Source: Conus ventricosus
Lineage: Eukaryota; Mollusca; Gastropoda; Neogastropoda; Conidae
Direction: 5' to 3'
DNA: 64,000 nucleotides
Assembly: GCA_018398815.1 (NCBI GenBank)
Contig: CM031609.1
Span: 27,107,696-27,171,695 of the forward strand
Shown: piece by piece, positions 47,332 to 53,527 of the stretch
How positions within the stretch are numbered: position 1 is the first letter of the stretch
Layout: each line of letters opens with the position of its first letter
Notes under the pieces: model-generated
Databases searched by the model: none
What the model was told of the DNA's origin: nothing
Seen by the model: the letters and a program-made list of their open reading frames with translations, nothing else
Position numbers and translations under genes: made by a program

Positions 47332-47990
47332 AGATTTCCATCAACAGACTCTAAATCTGACAGCAAGTACTTTTGTTTAACCATCAAAGCAGATTTTCCA
47401 AAGAAATTTTCCCCGGGACAACTCTTGTTTCCTTTTTTTTTTCTTTTTCATTTACATGTCCCGAGTGCATGAGTCCTTGGAATATCTTATCCAAAACACT
47501 AGCAATCAGACTACTTTTAGGTTTATTGAAAAAAAAAAAAGAAAAGAAAGAAAGAGTGCATTAAAACTTACTTCACACATGATTTGAAACAGACCCACCA
47601 TTTTCGTGCTATTCAACTATTGTATTGCAGTGAGAAGTTTTCATTGTTGTTGTGTGCGCATTACCTGAATTGAAGAGACTGCAACTTTTTTTTCTTTTTA
47701 AAGTTTTTTCTTGATTTGCTGTAATTGAGGTTAATCAAACTTGCAACTGCATTAGTACCTAGGCCACCTTTCCACTGTTGTTATTTTTGTCACTATGTAG
47801 CAGTGATGATGGTTTTCTGATCAAACAGTGTTCAGCAAAAACAAAGTGAGACAGTCCATCATACCCCAATGAAGTCCTCCAGGTCGTCACGGTCCTGCTG
47901 ATCGAACACTTCATCAGCCATCTGGTTATCTATCCACTCCATCCAGCACAGTCCAGCTCACTCACCATTACCTCTGAACCGTGGCGTGTC
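13073..47990 (-). CDS. TRPC4AP: TRPC4AP (TRUSS), C-terminal half, multi-exon
   Basis: TRPC4AP binds TRPC channels and the TNF receptor and serves as a substrate receptor for DDB1-CUL4 ubiquitin ligase, including for C-degrons with Arg at -3 (family knowledge). Twelve exons are visible: 47,865-47,990; 42,398-42,548; 40,223-40,302; 38,419-38,538; 37,911-37,966; 36,237-36,283; 34,969-35,048; 34,250-34,331; 32,778-33,063; 26,149-26,278; 15,425-15,491; 13,073-13,195. Diagnostic matches to the vertebrate protein include [48 protein letters not shown] and [10 protein letters not shown]. Exon phases agree across most junctions, some only after correcting one base. One exon of roughly 40-45 codons before 15,491 is missing and probably lies in the unreadable 18.2-24.4 kb block. 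N-terminal exons are outside the window. Introns are packed with mobile elements. Confidence 0.88.
13196..15424 (-). other. TRPC4AP last intron
   Basis: This intron lies between two in-phase exons. It contains a plus-strand DIRS-like leader at 14,166-14,900 and a pure G run at 15,381-15,405, within 40 bases of its own 5' splice site. No other coding sequence is recognised. Confidence 0.7.
14166..14900 (+). mobile_element. DIRS-like 5' end: family C arm plus leader
   Basis: Bases 14,166-14,224 match the left arm of the family C inverted repeat at 40,650-40,707, including TACTTACCATGTCAGAC. About 680 bases of CpG-rich leader follow. The same leader recurs inverted at 29,100-29,885, so the unit is dispersed. 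The 156-codon frame at 14,429-14,899 is not clearly protein-like and is not conserved as a clean frame in the other copy, so I read this as untranslated leader. No gag, reverse transcriptase or recombinase follows; the copy is 3' truncated at about 14,900. Confidence 0.55.
15425..15491 (-). CDS. TRPC4AP: TRPC4AP penultimate exon
   Basis: Between acceptor GACCACAG and donor AAAAG/GTGGGT are 67 bases encoding [19 protein letters not shown] and ending LEK. The [12 protein letters not shown] core is almost identical to vertebrate TRPC4AP. It starts in phase 2 and ends on a codon boundary, fitting the next exon. Confidence 0.93.
15900..16760 (-). pseudogene. DIRS-like RNase H-region fragment
   Basis: The minus-strand frame 16,678-16,193 is open for 161 codons and carries [23 protein letters not shown] and [15 protein letters not shown]. 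These match the conserved segment after RNase H in DIRS-type polyproteins, where a WSL/DLFAT-like block precedes SPVPDP. Upstream, an ADVL-C-R sequence resembles the usual ADALSR box. The piece has lost reverse transcriptase and recombinase and lies inside a TRPC4AP intron in the same orientation as the gene. It could derive from the same family as the 4.4-6.0 kb element. Confidence 0.6.
16761..18210. other. Intronic stretch with a duplicated 31-base motif
   Basis: No exon is recognised. A 31-base sequence encoding [10 protein letters not shown] on the plus strand occurs identically at 17,632-17,662 and 18,140-18,170, about 500 bases apart. The two continuations differ, so this is a short repeat and not a whole-segment duplication. 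It may be a piece of a dispersed element. Confidence 0.35.
18211..24370. other. Homopolymer-run consensus artefact
   Basis: Nearly every base in these 6.2 kb belongs to a run of 3-15 identical bases, and isolated bases are rare. Neither flank shows this. No natural sequence class has such structure in all four letters at once; it is what a failed long-read or run-length-decoded consensus looks like. All open frames of Lys/Gly/Phe/Pro strings in it are meaningless. The underlying locus is a TRPC4AP intron region that probably includes one missing exon. Confidence 0.85.
24371..25220 (+). other. Possible retroelement leader, no protein
   Basis: The sequence has a short TG tract at 24,415-24,432 and two imperfect direct repeats, 24,683-24,702 and 24,749-24,768, sharing TTGTCTCC and TGGGGACG at 18 of 20 positions. 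The 180-codon frame at 24,470-25,012 shows no family motif. It abuts a possible LTR, so it may be the untranslated leader or 3' segment of an LTR retroelement. This is inference only. Confidence 0.25.
25227..25457 (+). repeat. Possible solo LTR-like segment
   Basis: About 230 bases are bounded by the 9-base inverted ends GTGACGGGT and ACCCGTCAC. A polyadenylation-like AATAAA lies near 25,257. That is compatible with an LTR, but there is no primer-binding site or coding region to confirm it. An extra CCCGTCAC at about 25,294 complicates the boundaries. Confidence 0.3.
25460..26148. other. TRPC4AP intron, no gene recognised
   Basis: AT-rich intronic sequence with no recognisable exon, transposon end or RNA gene. 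Confidence 0.4.
26149..26278 (-). CDS. TRPC4AP: TRPC4AP exon (LIAYIS region)
   Basis: Acceptor GATATTGCAG at 26,279 precedes [27 protein letters not shown] and [12 protein letters not shown], matching the vertebrate LLAYIS...LFRLINIIHVQTLTQ region. One extra G in the CGGG run breaks the frame between the first two blocks. Joined to exon 32,778-33,063, the split codon gives Glu in frame. The donor is uncertain: I chose GTCAGA at 26,148, but similarity may run to the TGA near 26,116. Confidence 0.8.
26279..28300. other. TRPC4AP intron, no gene recognised
   Basis: AT-rich intron with a G-rich tract at 26,340-26,364 and a TG microsatellite at 27,135-27,207. No exons or transposon proteins are visible. 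Confidence 0.45.
27135..27207. repeat. (TG)n microsatellite
   Basis: TG dinucleotides with scattered single-base interruptions (GTGG, TTG). Confidence 0.9.
28333..28980. repeat. Compound tandem repeat, units A-B-A-A-B
   Basis: Unit A is about 75 bases: GGTACTAAT start, a GTGCACCA-like core, GATCAAGAGATCGTAAG, and CAATCTACCTGT end. It occurs at about 28,333, 28,612 and 28,684. Unit B is about 200 bases, CpG-rich, with GGGGAA, CCGCGTACCG, GGCAATATGG and GAGAGTAAAATA motifs. It occurs at about 28,413 and 28,770. Copies differ at many positions. The array lies just downstream (minus strand) of the inverted DIRS leader and may be part of that element's internal or terminal region. Confidence 0.6.
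29100..29885 (-). mobile_element. DIRS-like 5' leader, inverted copy
   Basis: This segment is the reverse complement of 14,224-14,900 with moderate divergence, extended about 100 bases further in. Its outer edge reads, on the minus strand, TTGGCGTCATATAC then CATGTCAGACCATAGCA, the same outer motif found next to the family C repeat at 40,968-41,000. It lacks the family C arm seen in the 14-kb copy. No downstream coding region is attached. Confidence 0.55.
29886..30537. other. TRPC4AP intron, no gene recognised
   Basis: AT-rich sequence with no recognisable exon or transposon protein. Confidence 0.4.
31085..31175 (+). pseudogene. GIY-YIG endonuclease fragment (Penelope-like)
   Basis: Across two frames the plus strand reads STCSC, then DYIG, then [14 protein letters not shown]. 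This follows the conserved order of Penelope-like GIY-YIG domains: PCSCG, YIGET, RTLxTRxxEH. A 1-2 base slip separates the second and third blocks. The catalytic Arg of the RTLETR block and the Glu-His pair are present. Flanking sequence is low in complexity, so the rest of the ORF is not recoverable. Confidence 0.5.
31500..32120. repeat. C-rich, poly-C and (CA)n tract
   Basis: There are pure C runs at about 31,541-31,554, 31,621-31,638, 31,998-32,022 and 32,083-32,100, and a CA microsatellite at 31,757-31,816. The equivalent tract follows the N gap at 54,944-55,370. Run lengths differ between the copies, so the consensus here is unreliable. Confidence 0.8.
32500..32590 (+). ncRNA. Hammerhead-ribozyme-like core in right arm
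   Basis: In the cleaner second copy (55,806-55,850) the order is CTGAAGA, a stem ACC/GGT around CAAGT, then GAAA, then the palindrome ATGCAT followed by C. This matches the hammerhead core CUGANGA - stem II - GAAA - minimal stem III - NUH. Helix I would be short (CGC with GTG, one wobble). In this copy the first C of the core is read as A. It fits ribozymes reported in Penelope-like elements, but the helices are weak. Confidence 0.35.
32778..33063 (-). CDS. TRPC4AP: TRPC4AP exon ([10 protein letters not shown]), copy 1
   Basis: Acceptor TTGGCAG/CATG and an excellent donor GATAGAG/GTAAGC delimit the exon. It encodes the region NIVEHEIRHKEILQSSFDLL through FTNTVNRNMVDSNMF to LSLEHFRSEDR in the better copy (56,063-56,359). 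This copy has about ten small deletions, so no frame stays open. Its donor, however, is intact where the other copy's is damaged. Confidence 0.85.
33120..33185 (+). repeat. SINE-like 3' end with AAGGT/ATAAG units
   Basis: The motif is GGTAAGGTAATGTTG, a TTATGGCCCA block, then GCAGAGGGCCATGAGAGGGC. The same unit occurs at 40,311-40,352, 50,403-50,443 (inverted), 56,424-56,482 and 63,755-63,796. Short tandem pentamers at one end followed by a conserved core are typical of a SINE tail. Confidence 0.5.
33190..34249. other. TRPC4AP intron, copy 1
   Basis: Intronic sequence without recognisable coding content. It aligns end to end with 56,485-57,575, with many single-base gaps. Confidence 0.6.
34250..34331 (-). 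CDS. TRPC4AP: TRPC4AP exon (ARAVESYLRGDTSY), copy 1, damaged
   Basis: This corresponds to the 91-base exon at 57,576-57,666, which encodes RFWLARAVESYLRGDTSYC and DQIFLMRRGLLH. This copy is nine bases shorter, with several small gaps, and its donor reads GTGATC instead of GTGAGT. The differences look like consensus errors. Confidence 0.75.
34969..35048 (-). CDS. TRPC4AP: TRPC4AP exon (MCRGNKGLL), copy 1, damaged
   Basis: This is the counterpart of 58,329-58,412. It is four bases shorter, and the donor region has lost a C. The acceptor GTACAG is retained. It is followed upstream (higher coordinates) by tandem partial copies of its own start. Confidence 0.75.
35049..35800. repeat. Tandem partial-exon repeats, copy 1
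   Basis: About seven degenerate units of the form GACAACAATNCCTTGTTG, then a CACATCAG/GTCTGTA block, occur every 65-140 bases. On the minus strand each is the exon acceptor plus the first roughly 37 bases of the neighbouring TRPC4AP exon. The intervening sequence is rich in ATGTAATGCAATG. The clearer version is at 58,413-59,140. Confidence 0.65.
36237..36283 (-). CDS. TRPC4AP: TRPC4AP micro-exon, copy 1
   Basis: A 46-47 base exon encodes [15 protein letters not shown] and ends AACAA/GTAAGT. Its acceptor is scrambled relative to the intact copy at 59,624-59,669. It bridges the exons at 37,911-37,966 and 34,969-35,048 in phase. Confidence 0.75.
36950..37210 (-). CDS. Possible first exon of an unknown gene, copy 1
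   Basis: From the ATG at 37,208 the minus strand encodes [20 protein letters not shown] followed by [19 protein letters not shown], a hydrophilic leader then an aromatic/basic block. The block resembles the start of zinc-finger/hAT-related proteins (FQxxWLxx), but no zinc ligands are visible. A possible donor (GGAG/GTATGT) lies near 37,050. An in-frame upstream extension with [15 protein letters not shown] reads through in the second copy. It is nested in a TRPC4AP intron on the same strand. It may be transposon-derived. Confidence 0.35.
37337..37384 (+). CDS. Short divergent ORF beside the unknown exon
   Basis: The plus strand has an ATG with a good context in AATGGAGGAGATGAACGCC, encoding [16 protein letters not shown] and then TAA. 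It is identical in the second copy (60,757-60,807). It could be a start exon or a chance frame. Confidence 0.15.
37911..37966 (-). CDS. TRPC4AP: TRPC4AP 56-base exon, copy 1
   Basis: Acceptor GATGTTCAG and donor AATG/GTGAGT flank [18 protein letters not shown], aligned with vertebrate NKYLLLNNQELNEL. Phases fit both neighbours. Confidence 0.92.
38264..38410. repeat. (CA)n microsatellite at a TRPC4AP 5' splice site
   Basis: CA repeats are broken twice by the direct repeat AGAGGCANGCAAGCAC. On the gene strand this is a TG tract beginning about nine bases after the donor GA/GTCAGTACT. Confidence 0.9.
38419..38538 (-). CDS. TRPC4AP: TRPC4AP exon ([12 protein letters not shown]), copy 1
   Basis: A 120-base exon with acceptor AACTTGACAG encodes [20 protein letters not shown] and [19 protein letters not shown], close to vertebrate GHNQNCDCSPDITLKIQFLR. 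The donor is a weak GTCAGT, chosen because it keeps phase with the next exon (HSD/YKHLLL). Confidence 0.93.
38560..40222. other. TRPC4AP intron, copy 1
   Basis: Intron with no recognised coding content. It contains a local direct repeat, CTCTGATATCCAG...GGTTCCCTGCTCCTACT, at about 39,700 and 39,800. It is nearly identical to 62,000-63,664. Confidence 0.6.
40223..40302 (-). CDS. TRPC4AP: TRPC4AP exon ([14 protein letters not shown]), copy 1
   Basis: Acceptor GGTTGCAG and donor GTGAGT bound 80 bases encoding [20 protein letters not shown] and FIWKYQ, matching vertebrate KLIPGLNNLFDKLIW. This copy keeps phase with the next exon; the second copy lacks one G. Confidence 0.92.
40311..40352 (+). 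repeat. SINE-like tail motif
   Basis: (AAGAT)n, then ATGTTGCTTATAGCCCAGCC, the same unit as at 33,120 and 50,403. It sits nine bases upstream of a TRPC4AP exon on the gene strand, i.e. in the polypyrimidine/branch region. Confidence 0.5.
40650..41000. repeat. Family C inverted repeat (DIRS-like terminal)
   Basis: Arms 40,650-40,707 and 40,912-40,968 are reverse complements over about 57 bases with about three differences. Their inner ends read CATGGTAAGTATA or its complement. The 204-base spacer contains CACGTGATG and GCGCGCAAGG. The outer motif CATGTCAGACAATAGCA recurs just outside, as in family B. Each arm also contains a self-complementary GGGAGT...ACTCCC. Confidence 0.65.
41000..41245 (+). 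mobile_element. tRNA-derived SINE
   Basis: GCGAGAGTCGCGGACTCTCA is followed by the Pol III B-box GGTTCAATTCCC at about 41,038 and a roughly 190-base body ending ATTATAAAAG. The anticodon-arm-like and T-arm-like spacing indicates a tRNA-derived head. It is inserted immediately beside the family C repeat. The A box is not clear, so it may be 5' truncated. Confidence 0.6.
41446..41650. repeat. (CA)n microsatellite, ~200 bases
   Basis: Long CA array with GC and TA interruptions; lies in a TRPC4AP intron. Confidence 0.95.
42398..42548 (-). CDS. TRPC4AP: TRPC4AP exon ([18 protein letters not shown])
   Basis: Acceptor GTTTCTCAG and donor AAAAAG/GTCAGA bound 151 bases open throughout: [20 protein letters not shown], then [20 protein letters not shown] and [10 protein letters not shown]. 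It aligns with vertebrate MKIMHEIMYKLEVLYVLCVLLMGRQR. It joins in phase to exon 40,223-40,302. Confidence 0.92.
43584..44794 (+). pseudogene. LINE ORF: endonuclease C-terminus and linker
   Basis: Two overlapping frames (shift near 44,095) cover the last endonuclease block [13 protein letters not shown], a basic Lys/Glu-rich linker that ends near [11 protein letters not shown], and the first RT block [16 protein letters not shown]. The linker composition is typical of single-ORF APE LINEs. Confidence 0.8.
44795..45903 (+). pseudogene. LINE ORF: reverse transcriptase and C-terminal domain
   Basis: The catalytic FADD box is intact in [16 protein letters not shown]. The thumb and C-terminal parts continue after a frame break between 45,280 and 45,478. 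The ORF ends SRWSEED, then the stop at 45,901-45,903, which itself begins the TAAG tail. Confidence 0.83.
45940..46122. repeat. (TG)n microsatellite after LINE tail
   Basis: A long TG array with TGCG variants starts 22 bases after the TAAG tail of the LINE. Confidence 0.9.
46130..47864. other. TRPC4AP intron, no gene recognised
   Basis: AT-rich intron with a TG microsatellite at 47,262-47,330 and A/T runs. No exon or element protein recognised. Confidence 0.45.
47865..47990 (-). CDS. TRPC4AP: Probable TRPC4AP exon ([14 protein letters not shown])
   Basis: The minus strand reads VSELDC and, after a 1-base slip, [20 protein letters not shown] followed by DLEDFIG and a donor GTATGA at 47,864. 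It aligns with the vertebrate LQELEEWYTWLDN region, which should lie upstream of the exon at 42,398-42,548. The order and strand agree. The acceptor is uncertain (GTATGCAG near 47,991 or GGTTCAG near 47,977). Its phase does not directly match the next exon, so a small exon may be unrecognised between them. Confidence 0.6.
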
Positions 47991-48684
47991 TGCATACACA
48001 AAGACCAAACCCCTTACCCTGCAGCATACTCATATGCAATAAACAATGCCACTGGTGAATTAACAAGACAAAATTTGGCAAAAAAAAGGTTTCGTTCTTT
48101 ATTCTGCTGTATCTTTTTGTGTGTGCATATCTGAATAATGAATGCTGTATAAAAATGTGTAGAAAAGAACAAAGACTAGTTAGACGATGACTGCATCTAC
48201 ATTGTGATGCACTGTAATTCATTCACCTGAAGTAAAGATGAGAATTACTGGTAACCCCTGGTTATCCACTTTGAAAACTCAGTATGGTGCACAAGTCACC
48301 ACAGGGGAGATTTTTGTTCATCACAATCATTCCACTACCACAACTAGTTGGAATGTAAAGTCAAACTTGATGCATTTTTCCTGCTGGAGCATAGAATTCA
48401 GGTAACCCAAACACAGAAAGAGGCAGGATTCCAGTCTTTAAACAGTCAATTTACTAACCTAAAAAATGTAAAACATGAATTTAATCTTTCAAAATTAAAA
48501 AAAAAAATCTGAGAATACAAACTACCAATGTCAGAAGTGTAACACATGTGTGTTTAGAATACCAATCAAGCACAGATGAGAACAGGTGAGTGGGGACAGG
48601 TGTTTTCAATTATCACCTGCATCGTCAGCTCTTCATTTCTGGCGTCAGCTTATTCTGCCAGTGTCCTTTGGAAGCAACTCTTAT

Positions 48685-50105
48685 TTAATACTCTCTGAAG
48701 CAGTCAGGCACACAGTGTTACCCCATGCTGCAGGCAACAGCATGAAGACTGCTTCCTCTTGAAGCCTGTGCATTTTTTTCTTCTTCTAGGATTGCAGGCC
48801 ACACAGTCATGCTGAGGAACTTGTTTTGAACCAGGTTTAGGAAGGTTGTATGCTAGCTTGTGAATCCAAGCAGCCTTCTGGAGGATTCAGTGTCTTTCTG
48901 CCTCTGGAAGATGGTGTGGGGGCATCAGGTGTGGAATTGATCAGCTGCTTTACAAGTTCTTTGCGGAACTGGTGGTGAGATAGGCTGACGGGAGCAAACT
49001 TCCGATGCAGGGCATAGGCATTGCACATGGTGACTGTGAGTAGGTAGAAAAAACAGTTTTCTCCACCATTTCACAGTTTTCCTGAGAACAGAATAGTTCT
49101 TGATGATCTGGTCTGAAGTATCCAGGCCATCCATGTTGCGAATGCAACCCACAATGCACTGAGATTTCCGATGTTGCCCTCGCTGTATTGCTTGTGGAGT
49201 TTCATTTCCTGCAGAGGATGAATGGAAGACAGGACAAGTACATCCTTCTTGTCATGATGTTTCACTGCAACGATGGTTCCATTGTGCTGATAGATAGTCC
49301 GTCTCTGCTTCAAGCTGATGTTGTTCTTTTTCAGGGTTTCTGGCATCCCTCTTTTTGTTGTACGCACTGTGCCGCAAGCATAGGTGTTGTATAGATGCAA
49401 TTCAGCTCTGGGCTGGTGTAGTAACTGTCCATATAAATCCTGAGTCTCTTGCCTAAAAGGCCACCAAACGCAAGTAGCAAGCACAACATGGGTGCACTTC
49501 CAGCTTCCGCATCAAGATCAAGTGCCTCAGAGAAGTCAGTGCCAGGAATGCCACCCTGGTAAATATCAAAGGCTAAAACATAACCCTGACTTTGCCTCAC
49601 TGGCTTCGTAGAGCTTTATCTCAAACCTGTCTGGTTTGGCCGGATTGCCAACACGGAAACGAAGCCTGCCTTCCACGGACATGTGGCCTCATCGAAGTTG
49701 ATATATCCCTGTCAGGTGTGTACAAGTCAGAAAAATGACTGCGAAGGTGGGTAAAAAAAAAAAGGGGTGCATCTGGAAAAGCGGATCAGTGCCATCATCT
49801 TGTAGGTAGTCTGCCACATGAAAGTTACTCAAAAGGGACTGAAATCTCACCAGAGACATATTCTTTGGGGAAAAAAGGTGTGCAACAATATCCTGACTCC
49901 AGTATTCCTCCAGGGTGGGCTTCACAGCAAGTCCAGTGGCAATGACAAGATGAGAAGAACACCTTCATCTCTGCTTCAGTGACAGCAGTCCAAAGGTTCA
50001 GCCTGTGAACAAGCAATTTATTCATGCATTCATTTATTTATCTATTCATTATTTATATTTGTTTATTTATTTTTTTATTTTGTCCTCTTTCCACCTTTTC
50101 ATTCA

Positions 50106-50141
<36 letters not shown>

Positions 50142-50235
50142 ACACACTCACACACACACAGATTCAGAAGCAAGAAGGCAGTGACACACACACACACAAA
50201 CATGCACACACACACAAACATGCACACACACACAC

Positions 50236-50269
<34 letters not shown>

Positions 50270-50361
50270 ACACGCACACACACAGGCAGAGCAACAGAGC
50301 AGAAGACACATACACATAGGCACAAAAAAAGAAACAAACCACACACCAAACACATGCACAC

Positions 50362-50395
<34 letters not shown>

Positions 50396-50690
50396 ACACA
50401 CACACACCGGTCGGCTGGGCTATAAGCAACATATCTTATCTTACACACACACACACACACACAGAGGGTGAGGGCCAGGCATATTCACATGCCACACACC
50501 CACACACATGCACCACCACCACCATCACACCAAACCACACACACAAACACACACACACAACGCACACACAAGACTGTGGCAAACACACTTGTACACACAA
50601 ACTGCCACGCCTTCCCACCCAGTGATCTTTGATTTTACTAGAGGGAGAGAGAGACAAAGTGTGAGAGAGGGAGGAGGCTGAAAAAGAGAC

Positions 50691-50739
<49 letters not shown>

Positions 50740-50768
50740 AAAGAGAAAGAGAGATAGAGGGAGAGGGA

Positions 50769-50826
<58 letters not shown>

Positions 50827-51242
50827 GAGAGAACTCACCTTCACTTGGGCTTGAGATTTTCTGATCAATCTTGCGCTGTGCGTACAGCCTGATCTAGTCG
50901 ACCAAGTTTGTGATCACCCCATACATCAATGAAGAAGCGAAAAAAGTCCATGGAGTTTTCCGGGAAATTATCACTGACATGCATAGCACTTTCACCACAA
51001 AACGGCGTGTTGAGCAGCGCACCATTCTCTTCACCTTCATCACTTATCCACCCTTCCTTAATGTCCGCATCGAAATTGCGGTTATTCAGGAATGCTGGAT
51101 ATCTCTAATGTCACCTGGTATGAGGAGTCTAAGTCAAAGTCCTCTCCCTCATTCACTTCTTCTAATTCGCATCAGCGAAGAAATCATCTATGAAGTCACA
51201 AAACATGTTTCGATCTCTCCTTCTCTGCACGGCGACAGCCAT
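48685..51242 (-). CDS. piggyBac-type transposase gene (PGBD-like), two exons
   Basis: Exon 1 (51,242-50,839) starts MAVAVQRRRDRNMFCDFIDD. An acidic region with PEFLNNRNFDADIKEGW follows, then the DNFPENSMDFF and NLVDQIRLYAQ block that opens the transposase domain. It ends GTGAAG/GTGAGT. A microsatellite-filled intron (50,838-50,003) leads to acceptor TTGTTCACAG and exon 2 (50,002-48,685). Exon 2 contains KPTLEEYWSQDIVAHLF, INFDEAT (first catalytic Asp, about 49,692), YMDSYYTSPEL (second Asp, about 49,428), DKKDVLVLSSIH, GLDTSDQ (third Asp, about 49,120) and SVLRKTVKWWRKLFF. A Cys-rich C-terminal ribbon opens CVACNPRRRKKC and reaches LC/VPDCFREY. The total is about 574 codons, family length. 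At least five 1-bp shifts interrupt it; given the error rate elsewhere, these may be consensus errors. Whether it is a live transposon, a domesticated gene or a relic is unknown. Confidence 0.85.
50003..50838 (-). repeat. Intron of piggyBac gene, (GA)n and (CA)n rich
   Basis: The donor GTGAGT runs straight into CT/GA repeats (50,640-50,830). CA arrays at 50,108-50,400 and 50,444-50,570 flank an inverted SINE-like tail motif at 50,403-50,443. The flanking coding halves are continuous in protein homology, which is why I call it an intron. The phase as read is off by one base. Confidence 0.7.
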
Positions 51243-52057
51243 CTTGGACAAATTTTTGTGTCAACTCCACAGACCATGTATTTTCCATCTGTATACAAGC
51301 AAAAGCGCTTGAAACTTTGATTTTACAGATTCGGGGCCTGAACTGATAGTCTGCTAAACAAAACAAAGCTAGCTGAACGAGTTTGTACCCAGGGGAGGTA
51401 GTTCCGACAGCGAGTTTAAGGCGATCATGCAGCGCGATTTAAGTTGTGAGAACCAGCGAAAGGGTATGATGTTTAAAGTAGGTATTCCAATGCAGGCCCC
51501 TTGCCTGGCGAACAGCGCTGCAGGAGCGAAATTTTCCGTGTTTTTCAACTTGTGCAAACCACATAAAAATGGCCGATTTAGACAATAAAAATAACACCAA
51601 TCAATTTACCAGTCTTTTTCTTTCGTTTGGATAGGTTTTATCATTTAAAAGAACATAATAATTTATTATCAACCTTGTAAAGAAGTACTTCTCCGCGGTC
51701 GGGAGGCATGCCGTCGCGACTTTCAGAACACAAGTTTTACACCCACCTTCTTCCCCGACGAGGGGAGCGCGGCGCGCACAAATAGCTCAATGAAACTCAT
51801 ACAGAGTTGTAGAGGAGACTTCAAGCTTCATTTTCGTATGCAGTAAGGGTATAGAAAAAATTTAGTTAAGTTCCCTAAAATTATGTTTAAAACTTCAATT
51901 ACTCTAAAATCCGTAAATATGAACGAAATCTGTTCAAAAATATATCAAATTAAAGCTCATATTCCGCACTTTCCAATAATGGGGTCAAACAAATACGAAA
52001 CAGTGCGCCGCGCTCCCCCGGCGGTTCCCCGCATATCACTATTGGAAGACTTGAAGC
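51243..52057. promoter_or_regulatory. Possible divergent promoter region
   Basis: An 815-base interval separates the piggyBac start (minus) from the start of an unknown plus-strand gene. It holds a 16-17 base GC-rich inverted motif, GGGAGCGCGGCGCGCAC at about 51,759 and GTGCGCCGCGCTCCCC at 52,003. The interior is AT-rich. The arms could be promoter elements or transposon terminal repeats. No TTAA-flanked piggyBac ends were confirmed. Confidence 0.3.
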
Positions 52058-53527
52058 ATGTCAACAATGGCGGACGAGTCAGACGTATCTGTGTCATCGC
52101 TTACAAATCCAACACTATTTTCACCAATTTTCAACATCCGGCGCTAAAAACAACACAGAAAGGTAAGTTGATACATTTACTATATTCTATAAGTTATATT
52201 TGTGTACTTAGAGCGCGATTGTATTAAAAAATCTTTTTTAAAAACGTGAACCGAGAGAGCCTTTTTGAATCGACACTTCAACTTCACGATCGACTTTATT
52301 TATCTTCAGCTACGTGGAAGGATTTTTAACATTGTAATCAAGTAGTTGAAACATCAATTTGGAAAACCTGTGTCATAAAATTATGATTTACATTGTAGTT
52401 CTTCGGTATTTCTTATGAAAAGGTCACGTGACTTGGACCAAGTTTGGGTCCTGAAACAGAACGTGTCGTCTGCTAGAACACTTGGCCGCGATGATCGCAG
52501 CCGCGACGGAGTCACTGAATGCATTGCTTTTACAAACTCTGTAGATTCTCTTGCGCGCGTGCATGCATGTACCACACACACACACACACGCACACACACA
52601 CACACACACACACACTGAGGTTCATCTCACACTGTAAACATCACAAGAATACAAAGACCTTGGCACACACACAGACACAAAAATAGTTTGCTGCTGATTT
52701 CAGTTTGTTTACTAAAATAAATTTGCAAACAGTGATTTATTTTAATGTAGTAAGAATTGCCCAAGCACATGGTTTTCTTCTCATTCTTATGTCCCTGACA
52801 TATTTTCTGCTGTTGTTCATGGTATTTAGTAATTTTACCCATTAAAAATTGCAACATAATTCATTAATTGTACTTACCTCCATCTTGTTAGTAAACACAA
52901 TGGTTACACATTGGGTGTATGCATGCGTGTGCGTGCGTGTGTGTGTGTGGAAAGGGGGGGGGGGGGGGTACTGTGCACATGCATGCATGCGTGTGGTGTG
53001 CGTGTGTGTGTGTGCTCTGTGTGTGTGTGTGTGCTGTACTGGTGTGCGCATGTGTGACTGTAATTGTGTGTGTGTGTGTGCGTTCGTGCGTGTACTTCGT
53101 GTATGTGTGCTGGTGTGTACTGTGTGTGTGTGTGTTGCAGAGGACGACCAGTACAAAGAACTGAAGTGCTGCTTCTTGGTTTTGGTAAAGGAAGAAGACC
53201 CAACCCCCCCCCCCCCCCCCCCCCCCCTTCCCCCCCCCCAAACATATCCAGCTGCACAAACAGACTGTTACTGAGATTGACAGACTTCGAATTGAAAATG
53301 GGAAGTCTGTAACATTTGACACTGGCAGAATGGTTTCTTCAGATTTTCCCCGACACCAGCTTCCCGATTAACAGGTTGAAAGGGGTGATCCAGCACTGTA
53401 CACTCAAGGCTGAGAAGCTGCCAGCTAAAGAACTTTAAGCAATGCTAAATGAAGATGTTGATTTGGATAATATTGATAATGTTCTGTCTTCAGTTGGCAT
53501 CAGTTGGAAAACTGAAAAAGGCTGAGC
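52058..53527 (+). CDS. Indel-damaged two-exon gene, unknown function
   Basis: Exon 1: the ATG at 52,058 (or 52,067) encodes MADESDVSVSSLTNPTLFSP and IFNIRR, then a TAA in an A-run. A strong donor AGAAAG/GTAAGT follows at 52,162. After a TG-microsatellite intron, the acceptor GTTGCAG precedes exon 2 at 53,141: DDQYKELKCCFLV, a C-run slip, HKQTVTEIDRLRIENGK (coiled-coil-like), then FPDTSFPINRLKGVIQHCTL and EDVDLDNIDNVLSSVGISWK. Stops at 53,436 and 53,525 interrupt the frame. The composition is clearly protein-like, but I do not recognise the family. It is head-to-head with the piggyBac gene. It could be a small host gene or a degenerate duplicate. Confidence 0.45.
52573..53134. repeat. (CA)n and (TG)n microsatellites
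   Basis: CA array at 52,573-52,616 and TG arrays at 52,917-53,134, including a G run at 52,953-52,968. They occupy the inferred intron of the unknown gene, ending at its acceptor. Confidence 0.85.
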
